From: an uncultured Verrucomicrobiota bacterium
GTDB lineage: Bacteria; Verrucomicrobiota; Verrucomicrobiia; Opitutales; UBA9783
DNA: 64,000 bases
Reading direction: 5' to 3'
Assembly (NCBI GenBank): GCA_946186275.1
Contig: CAMHMO010000006.1
Location: 24,761-88,760 of the forward strand
Each line of letters begins with the position of its first letter. Position 1 is the stretch's first letter. Positions 52,811-63,800 of this stretch are shown here, piece after piece. Below the pieces are notes generated by a model. The model searched no databases. It worked only from the letters and a program-made list of their open reading frames with translations, and was not told the DNA's origin. A program made the translations under genes and the position numbers.

Positions 52811-53239
52811 TTACTTCCGCAGACAATCGCTTCCGATCGGCCAAACACCGACAAGTTCGCCGTTGAGAATTTCCTTAAAAGCTTCTTTCAACGGTTGCGG
52901 AATTTGCGTTAAAGCTTTTTTAAAATTCGGCGGCGGTGTCAGTATTTTTTCGACCGTTCGGTCGTTCTTTTGAAACGCATCGACATCATACGTCGGTTCT
53001 TGTTCGAACGGAGCGTGCGGTTCGGGTTGAAAATTCAAAACGCCTGCATCCGCCGATGCGCTTTTTTCGTATTTGTCCGAAATCGTTTTCGGCGGTTTTA
53101 TTGAAGCTTTTATCGGGAAACATTCGGAAGACTCTTCTGCTTCATCTTTTTCGGAAACTTCAACGGACACATCGTTCGATGCTTCTTGTTGTTTTACACC
53201 CGATTGCAATAGTCGTCCGACGTTTTCAAGAACCGTCAA
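52811..53239 (-). CDS. Unknown protein encoded directly after dnaX
   Basis: 142 residues, acidic and Pro/Lys-rich in the middle (EAEESSECFPIKASIKPP, EPHAPFEQEPTYD) with a short helical C-terminus (FKKALTQIPQPLKEAFKE, then LNGELVGVWPI). The ATG overlaps the dnaX stop by 4 bases, so it is translationally coupled. Proline-rich linkers with a terminal helix are typical of the tau-type C-terminal part of DnaX; this may be a detached DnaX C-terminal region. No family recognised. Confidence 0.6.
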   Translation of the reverse strand: MTVLENVGRLLQSGVKQQEASNDVSVEVSEKDEAEESSECFPIKASIKPPKTISDKYEKSASADAGVLNFQPEPHAPFEQEPTYDVDAFQKNDRTVEKILTPPPNFKKALTQIPQPLKEAFKEILNGELVGVWPIGSDCLRK

Positions 53240-54348
53240 CAGGCGTTTTTTTTTACGTTTTCTGGTAGATTGTTGAAAGCCTGAAGGAGAGTTTCAATCG
53301 AAGCTAATTTTGTGCATTCAACTGCGCGGAGGAGGACGGCTTCCAAATTACTTCGAACGGATAAACCGCGTTGCAACTGCTCTTCGCCCGATTGGAGGAT
53401 CTCTAAAATTTTGGCATACACCAACGGTACGTACGTTGATTTTTCGGGCATCTTAACGGCATCGAGGAATTTTTGACGAAAACAGCGTTCCAAATCGCGC
53501 AAAACACGGTACGCGTCACAGCCTGTTTCAATAATGTGATCGACGCTTTTCAAAATACACGCATAATTTCCGCTTTCAACGGCACTGACCAGGATCTGTA
53601 ACTCCGTTTCTTCGAGCAGTCCGTACATGGATTGTACCGCCGTCGCCGTTAAATTGCCCTCCGAAAACGTCAATAACTGATCCAGCATCGATTGAGCATC
53701 GCGCATGCCGCCTTCCGCCAATTGTGCGATAACATGCAACGTCGCATCTTCCGCCTGAACGTTTTCGGTATCAACGATATGTCGCAGATGTTTTTCGATG
53801 ATTTCGGTTTCGAGTGGGAAAAATTGAAAGTGCTGACAACGCGACACAATGGTGCTCGGAACTTTGTGAATTTCCGTGGTGGCGAAGATAAACTTAACGT
53901 GCGACGGCGGCTCTTCCAGGGTTTTCAAAAGCGCATTAAACGCCGCGGTCGTGAGCATGTGCACCTCGTCGATAATGTAAATTTTATATAAACCTTCGGC
54001 GGGCGCATACTGACATTCTTCACGCAATGCACGAATTTGATCGACGGAATTGTTGGAGGCACCGTCGATTTCGATGACATCCATCGAACACCCCTGAAAG
54101 ATTGCCCGGCAACGCGGACTGTTCGGGTTATAGTCCAACCGCGGACCGTTCTCGCAGTTGAGTGCCATCGCAAACAACCGCGCCGTGCTTGTTTTTCCCG
54201 TTCCGCGCGGTCCAACGAACAGATAAGCATGCGCGATGCGTTTTGTCGCAACGGCATTCGAAAGCGCGCGTACGATGCTTTCCTGCCCAACTAACTCTTC
54301 AAAACGCTTCGGTCGCCAGCGACGCGCAATAACCGTGTATCCTTCCAC
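53236..54348 (-). CDS. dnaX: DNA polymerase III subunit gamma (DnaX), short form
   Basis: 370 residues covering the AAA+ domains I-III only; tau regions IV-V are absent. GPRGTGKTSTARLFA is Walker A, YIIDEVHMLT Walker B, TIVSRCQHFQF the sensor 1/Arg-finger S-R-C motif and GGMRDAQSMLDQ sensor 2. The zinc module usually has C-x8-C-x2-C-x2-C; here most Cys are lost (LNCENGP, NPNSPRCRAIFQGC), so no standard zinc site. It is the clamp-loader motor. The following 142-residue ORF overlaps by 4 bases. About 450 bases lie upstream without genes. Confidence 0.93.
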   Translation of the reverse strand: MEGYTVIARRWRPKRFEELVGQESIVRALSNAVATKRIAHAYLFVGPRGTGKTSTARLFAMALNCENGPRLDYNPNSPRCRAIFQGCSMDVIEIDGASNNSVDQIRALREECQYAPAEGLYKIYIIDEVHMLTTAAFNALLKTLEEPPSHVKFIFATTEIHKVPSTIVSRCQHFQFFPLETEIIEKHLRHIVDTENVQAEDATLHVIAQLAEGGMRDAQSMLDQLLTFSEGNLTATAVQSMYGLLEETELQILVSAVESGNYACILKSVDHIIETGCDAYRVLRDLERCFRQKFLDAVKMPEKSTYVPLVYAKILEILQSGEEQLQRGLSVRSNLEAVLLRAVECTKLASIETLLQAFNNLPENVKKNAC

Positions 54349-54436
54349 TGATTAAAGAGTGATGAACTTTTGGTAAGGCGGCAAGGGAATTGAAATATTG
54401 ACCACGGATAGAATTTTAACCTGTACGTAACATTAC

Positions 54437-54508
54437 GCCATCATCGCCGTCGGAACGCCGGAAGAAATCCGCAACCATCCGAACAGTGTGACGGGGAAGT
54501 ATTTGTAA
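54437..54508 (+). pseudogene. uvrA: uvrA C-terminal relic
   Basis: The frame reads AIIAVGTPEEIRNHPNSVTG then KYL and TAA. This matches the final residues of UvrA ('G-x-x-V-A-x-G-T-P-E-E-I-A-x-x-x-x-S-x-T-G-x-Y-L'), a strongly conserved and characteristic ending. A stop lies two codons upstream, so only some 24 codons remain. No other uvrA sequence is in the window; the intact gene, if any, is elsewhere. Confidence 0.6.
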
Positions 54509-54565
54509 CCCGATACGCGACGGGATTGTCGTGAAACGAGAAATTTCACGCAACGTCCCGTTACC
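54505..54565. repeat. Large imperfect inverted repeat
   Basis: Stem of 7 pairs (CGTGAAA/TTTCACG), 3 pairs and 5 pairs (CGGGA/TCCCG) with small bulges, apparently extending to GTAAC/GTTAC outside. No T-run. It follows the uvrA relic and may be an old terminator or a mobile palindrome. Confidence 0.5.
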
Positions 54566-54802
54566 CCCGACATGATTGTTACCTGCCTGCGGGCATGCCG
54601 ACCGTGCGCTTCAACCGAAATCCCATATTTCCAGCAATCCCGCGGAACGACGGGACGCCATGCCTAAAAGCTTCCCGAAATCACCGGACGGCATTCATGA
54701 ACGGAGCCGATCCGTCGCATTCCGCGTGCCGAAAAGTCCAAAACTTTCCTTTTCGGAATGCGGGCTCATGTATCGGCATGCTCCCGCTTCCGGTTTCCGA
54801 TC

Positions 54803-57800
54803 TCAATGCGTCCCCGTCGTACCGCTTTCCGCGGCGTCGATAGCCGCCTTATTGTGCAAGGACGCCGGCAAGTCCGAATCTTTTATACGAAGATCAAGGT
54901 ATTTTTTCCAGCGGTTTAACTGGTAGTCTTCCCATCTTTTCATTTCGCCGCCAACCGTATTCCAGTCGTTGAAGCCGCGCAAGGATTGCAGAAACGCTTT
55001 GAAACGCTTCTCCACAGCATCCCGCTCCGACGCGTTTCGACGAAACACAACGTCTTTGTTTTCCCAACTTTTCGTGATTGCTGCATAGTCGTTTGGACCT
55101 ATGTCGGCATGGGTATCTTTGTGCTGAACCTTCTTAAAGGAGGTATTGTTCCACTGAATCCGATCTTTATATTTCTTCATCAGTTGGCCGAAGGTGAAAT
55201 TCCATGATTTTTGCCAGTCTGTCGATATTTTCACGCTGGAATATTCCATGGCTTCCAAAAACTTGTCTCTGTACGACATATCCGGGAAGGACAGGAAGAA
55301 ACGGAGTACGGCTTCTACGACGAGTGATTTGTCACGCGACCAGTTGAGATTATCATCACCAAATTCCTGCGCCCATCGGACAAAGAGCCCGAAGTTATGT
55401 CGTTGATCTTCCGACAGAGGAAATCCGTTGCACAGTCGCAAAACAAAGTCGGCATTGTCACCACGGAGAAGCGACTCGTCCGCCTTGAGCAGCAACTTCG
55501 GGGCACCGCTGTTTTCCGTGTCAAGATAATCATCACTCTTGAGCTTGAACCCGAACACGACCTGCCAATCATCACTTGTCAGCCTTTCAATGGCATTACG
55601 GAGATGATTCGCCAGGTTTGCTTTCAGTATCTGTCCTGCCTCTTTCGCCAATCCCTTTTTGAGTTTTTCCAAACGACTGATCGTTTCTTGACGGTTCTTG
55701 CCCTCCAGCCAGGTTTTCGAGGCGTTAACATCTTTGGGACAATAAACCTCATCCGTCCATCGGTTCGGCAAAACATACACGACAGGAAAGTCACTACCCG
55801 TTCCCGGCGACCATGCGAGTTCGTTTTTGGAGTTCTTGTCTTCGTTGTACTTTCGAACCGCGTACTCAAAATTGATGTCTTGTTCCTTGATCTTTTTCGG
55901 GAATTCAAATCCGATGCCGCGAAAATTTTCGGTGTCGAAGAACGCCTTGAATGCTTTCATGTCCGTATTGGCAAGTTTCTCCGTTACCGTATCGATCTCA
56001 TTCAGCACAACGATATCCGGCTTTTTCGCGCTTATCTTCACTCCCAACTGTTTCGTAAATTCCGTGAAGTACTGCCCGGCAAATTGCGATACTTTGCCCG
56101 CGTTTGTAATGTATCGTTCCGCCCGACCGTTCTTCGGTGGCCGACGATACTCCCCGGGTTCCTCCAGTTTCAGCTGCGGAAACACGATGAACGTTACCGC
56201 GGTGTTCGGTTCTCCAAGAATTTTTACGAATCCCGCTTTCTCGCCGTATTTGATTTCCGCCAGTCTCGTTGACGGTAACGTAAAGATCCACATCGGGTGT
56301 TTCAGGAATTCGTTAAAAGACACCTTCACCCCTTTGTCGTCAAACTTGGTCAGATCGATCTTTGAAATGTTCCCCGCCTTCTGCTTCACGATCTTCAAAA
56401 AGGCACCGAACGGCATTTTGTCATACTGTCGTTTTGCCTCTCCGAACACGCGTAATGCGGTGCCGTCGTTCGTATCCGCCTTGGGAACCCACTTCCCCCC
56501 TGCGGCAAAAATCTCTTCGCTTTCGTGCCGTGCACGTGCATCTTCGGCATCGAAGCGACGGACGGTATCGTCGTTAAATGCCGATCCGATATTCGCAAAG
56601 ACCGAACCGATGTCATATTTAATCTCAACGACGTTTCGACCTCCTTTTTGACCGCGTGCTTTGATGATCCAATTCGCCTTGTTTATTGCCTTTTTCGCTT
56701 CGTCCGTAAGGCAATCCGCATACGCGATCACCGATACGCGCCGGATATGATCCCTTTGCGCACCCGTCGCCGCACCGATTTTATTCCAAAAATCCTTCTC
56801 GCCAACGATTTTATGCACGTCCGCCCATTTATGGCTGTTATTCCCAACGGTAACAACCGTAACCTCCGGATCGCCGATCGTGAAATCGATCGTATCGATC
56901 GCTTCATACGGCACAAGCGGTTGCCCATCGGCACCTTTATTCTTCAGATTGTCGTACGGCAGTTTGGCGGCATTCTGTCGTCCGGTGAGACCTTCCAGCC
57001 GATCCTCCAGGGGGGGAACCGAAGTACCTGTACTCAAAAGGTTCAACAGAGTTGCTCTGTTCCACAGTAACCGCTTCTTCCCGTTCTCTTTCTTCGAAAC
57101 GACATACGATGCCGTCGGATGTATACGAAACCATCGACCGTCATTTCCTTCCAGTTTATATTCCTCCGGGGCAGTCTTATCAAACCAATTCCATAAAGCC
57201 CACTTTGTACCTTTTTTTGTTACCGCTGACAATTTATACGTCTTAACCCACGTCTTCCAAATTGTCTTTGAAGCATCGGCATCGTCGTCCCCGTAAAGGC
57301 GACATGTGAACCACACGTCATTCACTTTCAATAACTGCCTGACGGCATCTTCGGTTGAATACTTTCTGTGTCCGACGCTGTCCTTCGGCATGCATGAAAA
57401 ATCAACGTGCGTGATTGTCGGATGTTCCGCCAATGCCTCGATGAATTTTCCGAAGTCGGTTTCCGGACGTTCAAACCATCGCGTCCACTCGTCCGTCCAC
57501 TTTAACGCGTTTACGTTTGAGAACTGACGGCCGTATTTATTGTCATTGATTTTCGTGAATTGGGTTACGATCTGCGCCGAAACGCTCTCAAACGACGGCA
57601 TCGGCACACGCGGCACGAACGTTATAACCCCTTCGGGCGAAACCGTTACGCTTTGTTTCACGTTTGCCGCCTCGAGTGCATCGTTGACGGCTTTTTCGAA
57701 CGCTTTCGCATCGAAAGCTTCTTTTAAACTCAACGTCAGCGTCTTCCAATTCTCGTCCTTCCCGCTCTTTAAGAGCTTTACGAGAGCTTCTTTCAAAAAA

Positions 57801-60800
57801 GAAAACGATATTCCGGGCGTTTTGTCGACGAAAAACTCCGAACCGAACGGAAGGATTGCGTTTGCCATCTTTACCGCGGGTGCGCCGGTGCCCGTCGCCG
57901 CGTTTAAGAGGTTGAGTTTTTTGAAAAACTTCGGCAACGACGTTGTGACAACCCCCTCTTTAACCTCCTCTTCGAAAAGCGTTAACGTGCCGTCGCTTTC
58001 TACGCGCTCCGACAATGCCAGTTCCCTTGCGGTAACCGACACCTCTCTACCCGACGGGTTTGCGACAAACCCGTAACGCAAAGTTTTTTGGTTTAATTTA
58101 TTCACGGCGTCGGCAAAGGTTTTCGCCTCTTTGGTATCCGAACAGGTTATCTTCAGTTGCCACGGGCGATTGGATTTGCCTGCTTTCGGGAGGAACGCCT
58201 TCAGGTCGTCAACGAGAATTTTCTTGTAACTGATGTTAATCGTCAGTTTCTTCGTGCTTTCGTCCGTCTCCTTTTCGATATATTCGAGTACAATGCCGAG
58301 CGGAACCCGGGAACTCTGAGCAAACCAATCGCTTTCACCGTATCCTTGCGGAAAGTCTGCTTCGGATTCGTGTTCGTCATCGATTTTTCTCTTAATATCG
58401 CTGTTTTTAAAGCGCATTTCGCCCGCTTTCCCGCACGGCAAAAACGTCAGGGTGTTCTCGTTTTTGTTCGGATCGAAAAGCTTTAAACCGCACGCGATCC
58501 CTTCCGCGGTACATTTGCACCGGTGCTCAAAAGGTACGTGCTTGCGGTTGTCTTCGAAAACGATGTTCCAATCGTGCCGACCGCCGCCGTAATCGATGAC
58601 GTATTCAAACGGATTGTTGCTGTCAAGTCCTTTGCATACGTCAACATCCGACGCCACGGTCAGAGTCTTTGTTACGGATGACGGCGTGCTTGCCGCGAAA
58701 AGGATCGGCAGGAATTCGTCCGTTTGCTCCGTCAATGTTTTATCAATCCTGATATTTGCATCCTTTTGAAGATGTTTCGTCCAAAAGTCATACATCGCTT
58801 TGTTGACAAAAAGAAGGGTTCGGTTGCCGCAGGGGATTACGTAACGATGTACGTCCGCTTCCCCGTTTAACCCGAGCAATGCCGACGCATCGGTCTTGTC
58901 GATAACGGGCTCCTCGAATGTCGCGAACCAACCGGTGCGCCCGGTCGTGCTTTTGAGAACAGACGCAACCGCTTCCTTTAATTCGTCCGTCATCGGTTTT
59001 TGTTGCATGTTGTTCATGCCCCTGACCGTGCACTTTTCGAGGTTGGCGCATTGCAATGCAAACTTTACCGGTACCTCTGCCCACCTCAAACCGCAACCGG
59101 TAACTTTGCCTTTAGTCGTGCCGCTTCCCTGCAGATCCCGGATGAACCCGTCTTCGATGGAAACGGTCGTCACAACCAGCTCGCCATGCGTATCCTCGAC
59201 ATGCACCATACGTTTCCTATCGGTGTCGTATTTGTTGATCTTTTTTAAAGTGTCCTCGAATTTGCCACGCTCTTCGTAGTTGTTGAGATTCGTCAGCTTC
59301 AGCTTCCAATCGGTTCGTTGAACCGGTACTTCCTTACAGAACGTTTCAATCCCGGATGCCAACGCATTCAACTCCTCTTTTTTGGCCTTTTTAACATCAA
59401 AGATTAATTCCGACACCGTGGACGCCCGATCGTCTGCCGCTTTCAAAACCGACAACATGTCGAGGTACCAATACTTTTTCGCAACATCATACGAGTCGGT
59501 TACTGCTTTAAACCGATCTTTTAAAAACTCCGATATCTCTGCGGATAAAGCATTTTTGGAAGCAGGGGGATAAAATTCAACGGTAAGCTGATTCGGTGAT
59601 ACTTTTTTATCAAAAGCCCAACCGTTCTTCATGCACTTTAACAGATCTGCATCCATCACGGCACCCGGGCATTTTTTGAATGTCAAAGTCAAACGATGCA
59701 TGACGCCGCTCTTTAAAATCTCCTCTATCATCTTATTTGCGACGTCCTTATCGAAACCGGACGCCGTTAATTTTCCTCCGACATTCGGCTTGTTCAGCTG
59801 CTTACAAAGTTCCATGAGTGTGTCTTTGTCCGTATCCGACGTCGAAACTTCAATATTGTCATTCGTATTATTCTTTATTTTATCAAGGTTCGCTTTCCGA
59901 CACTTTTCCAAAAACGCCTTACGGGATATGATGAGGCACTTTTTCTTCGAACCGTCTTCGGACGCAATACAAAATGCACCTCGCTTGCCGTCATTGCCCA
60001 GGTTCTTGAGGAGCAAATCAATGACTGCTTCCTTCTCGCTCGTAACGGTGACTTGATTTTTTTTGACATCCGAAAGCATTTTGCGTGCGGCCTCCAAAAA
60101 TATCTTCCGTAGATTGTTTGTCTCCAGCAACACCTCTTCCGGAACAACCAGTTCCCTCAAGCCATTCTTGACGGCTCCCGTCAATACATTTGCGAGAGTA
60201 CCGCTGCCTTCTTCGTCGGTGATATCCCTCAAGGCAAAACTCAGCTTCCCGGAAGAGCGAACCGTGTCCCAAAGGTATTTAAATCGGCTTTTCAGGGTGA
60301 CGGATTTTACGATCTTGTCCTTGGCTTTGTACAAGATTCGGGCTTTAACCTCCGGGTCGGTTTGAGCACCCAGCCAGCTCTTAACCTCTTCTTCTTTTAT
60401 TTTTACATCGTTGCTAAATTTAATTTCCAAATCACTCGTCCGACCGCCCCCCGCCTTGGATGCGTATCCCGCAAGCGCATCCAGCAGGATGACCATGTTC
60501 GGAGTTGTTCGGAAGAAGAAGCCGTCGCCGTGATACGGTGCCATTTTTGCCGCCACAAGATCCGTGAAGAAAAATTGAGCCTGATTCCAGTCCCATTCGT
60601 CAATTTTTACATTGTTGTATTTTCCTCCCTCCATCACGGCTAACATCAGATCTCGTTTCTCATTGTTAAAACGATCACGTTTAACAAAGGTTATTGTTCC
60701 GTCTTGCGGTTTACAGAGGCAACCGAACGATCCGTAACAATATTTCATTACATCCCGTTCGAGCGTTTCCGGGAAGAAATCGACCGCGCCCTCCCTCCCG

Positions 60801-63800
60801 GGTATCAGCTTGACGGAACGTTTCATCAATTTCCGCCCGTCCGACGGCTTGGAGCCACAGTATGCCCGTGCCCATGCGATCACATCGACTTCCTTCGGAT
60901 CGTTTTTATACCACGGAACGGTTACCGTCCCCTCTGTTGCATTCTTTTCAAGCGCATCGAAAATTTCCTTTACGGTTGCCAGACCCAACATCTCCTCCGA
61001 AAGAGCCATGTTCGGATTGTTGTCGGCCTCGATCGCCCGTAATATCTCATTTTTCTTATTGAGCAACGCCTGTGCCTTGGTATCGACCGCGCTCTTGTTT
61101 CCCGGGATTGTTAAATCGGCTCCCGGCAGGAACCAAATATCGGCACCGTCTTTGCAATACACGGGAGCTGTGCCCTTTCTGCCTTGCGCCCTGAAATTTT
61201 CGAGGCACTCTTTCGACGCCGACTTTGTAACCAGAACGTCGATGCCGCGTTCCGACAATGCCGGAACAAGCATGTCACCGAATGCCTTATCGTAATCCAC
61301 GTCACTTAAATCGATGCAAACACGTGCGCGGGCTTGCTCCTCCGCAGCTTTTGCAACCTTATCCGCAAAAATCTCGCACCCGATTGCATGCCCGGCGTTT
61401 GCCAGGTTGCGGGCGCAGTTTAACAGGTGCCGTGCGTACGAATTCCAAACCAAACGGATAACCTTCCGGTTGTTTTGTTCTTTCTCCGTTACAATTGCCT
61501 CTTCGATAAATCGGATGCCGATCGATTTCGGAAGAACGGAAAACGAAATAAACTCAACCCCATCGATCTTTTTGGATTTGTCACTGTTTTTCCGGAACAT
61601 CTTCTCGTTCCCGAAATCACCTTCGCGACTTATCGGAATCCAAAGCTTCACCCCGGAAAGGAGACCGAGATGCTTTATGTCCTCTGCCGTTTGAAAAATG
61701 TTGTTGAACGCTTTCGCATCGAGCGGCGATTTCGAAAAATCGACTTCTTTCACACCTTTATTCTCGCTCAGAAGCAATACAAAGTCTTCGGAAGAACGAT
61801 CTTTGAGTACGTTCCAATCCTCCTGCGCAAAAGTCGCTTTGCCGTTGTAATCGTCGTCTACGCAATTATGCAACCGCTTGCGCGCAAGTTTCGGAAGATG
61901 TTCATTGTCCCACGCCGTCTTTTCCTCTTCCGTCCGAACAACGCAATCCGACCATTTGTCCGTATCGGCTCCGCCGGCGGTAACTTTCATGATTCGAGAT
62001 TCTTTCGATTTGTAAGACGGCAATACCCGAAATGCGATCCCGGGATAATCCGTGGTTACGTATTTAGAGAAACTGCAATACTCGTACCATTCGTCGAAAA
62101 CGTCTTTTTCCAATCCGCGGACATCGATCACCTTCACAACTTTATCGCCATACATCCACGCACCGTTTTTCTTCGTGACGTACTTCTCGAGCAGACCGTG
62201 AAAATACGCGTACCGATGTTCCGATTTTTTCAAATCCTCAGCCAGACGTGTTTCCTTCGACCAGTCGAGAACACCGTCTTCCGTCATTGTCGGCGTGTAC
62301 AGCTTTTGTTCTCTCCACCGATCGATACGCTCCCGGACGGTTTCGAACCGAAAGAATTCGCCGTCCGTACGTTTAAGATACAGATGATCCGTGCCGAACG
62401 TTTGGTTTAATGCATTTAATTCATTGTCCCCGAGAGGCTCTGACCATTTCAGCGTCGTTTGAAGACCGTCATTCGTTCCCGAGAGTTCTTTTAACGCATC
62501 CGTCTGTTGATTTCCGTATATCGGGTATGACGGAAACGTCACGCTTTCGGGCTTGATGCTCGCGAAACACGCCTTGGTAAAACCCGACGGATCGCATTCG
62601 AACAAAACTCTCGCACGCATGCGTTTCTCGATATCTTTTATCTTCTTGCTTTCGTCCGACCCGCCCGTCAGATCGAGTTTCGCTTTGGAGAACGCCGTCT
62701 TAAGCTCTTCCGTACCGTCATTTTCACGATACCCCAGTGTGTCAAACAACGCCTTCCGACCCTCGGCGGAAAAGGCTTTGTAATGCGACACGTTCTTACC
62801 GTCATCGCTGTTGACCGAACGCCGTTCCATGTAAATGCACACAATCCGTTTTGCCTCTTCTTCCGTGAAAAGATTTTCGAAAAACGCCGTTCCGTTCGAA
62901 AGTTGCGTGCCGTCCCGGAAATAAAGGCTTACCAGAGCATCTTCAACACCTTCCTGAACCAACAAAATCGTCTTCCCGCATGCTTTTGCAAACCACCGAA
63001 AATCATCCGGCAAAAGGCTTTTTTCGTAGACGGTATTCGCTCCTTCGGCGGTGATACGTTTTTTGCAAGCCTCCGCGGTGAAATTTCTTGCCAATTCGTC
63101 CCGTATGTTTTGCGAAACCTTGGCTAACGCGTACTCCTTCCCGGTCACCCCCAAGCCCTTGTCTTTTACACTGTTGATGCGTTGCGTATGTTTGTCCCAC
63201 TTCGCCGCATCCTCCGCAAAGAACCGAAACACTTCGCCGTTCTTTCCCGTACATTGCCGAACATCCGCAAGGGGCAATTGATCGCCCGCTTTTTTGCGCA
63301 ATTTCTTTATTTCATCTGCCGTCCATTTCCTGTTGGGAGCTTTGTCCTCATCCGATCCGTCAATCAGAGCATTTCCCTGCAGAACGGATATGACACCGCA
63401 ATCACCGTTGCCGTTGTTCTCCAGGAAATTCGTTAAACTAAAGCGCCGGATTTCGTCGAAAATACTCCTCCGATCCAAAAGCGATACTTCCGGAAATTTT
63501 CCCTCCCGAACGTAGTACACGATGCATCTCCATACGCGTGAAGCAAACGCTTTGGTCATCACCTGCGCTTCGTTTTCTCTTTTCAGGAGCGGATTTAACT
63601 TGCCGAGGAGTATCTGCTTGAACGCTTTCCCGTTGTCTTTCGGCAGGTTTTTGACCGTTTCTAAATTCACTCGTTTGGAGAAGTCTTCATCCGTCCACAA
63701 CACATCCCGCGCTCCGTTGTCCATCTTCACGCCGTTTTTAAAACCGTTGCATCGGCAATATCCCGACAGCAGGCGTTTAAAGCAGGTGAGCATATCCTCG

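Larger units (their letters stand above)
54349..54802. other. Intergenic region with uvrA relic and hairpin
   Basis: About 450 bases between dnaX and the giant gene. It contains a short uvrA-like end (listed) and a large imperfect inverted repeat (listed). The rest, 54570-54800, shows no supported gene. Confidence 0.5.

Noticed and set aside
61427..62410. 327-codon plus-strand frame within the giant ORF
   Set aside because: It is antisense to a long intact frame, with Phe/Arg-rich shadow composition. It would be worth reconsidering only if the giant frame were not real.
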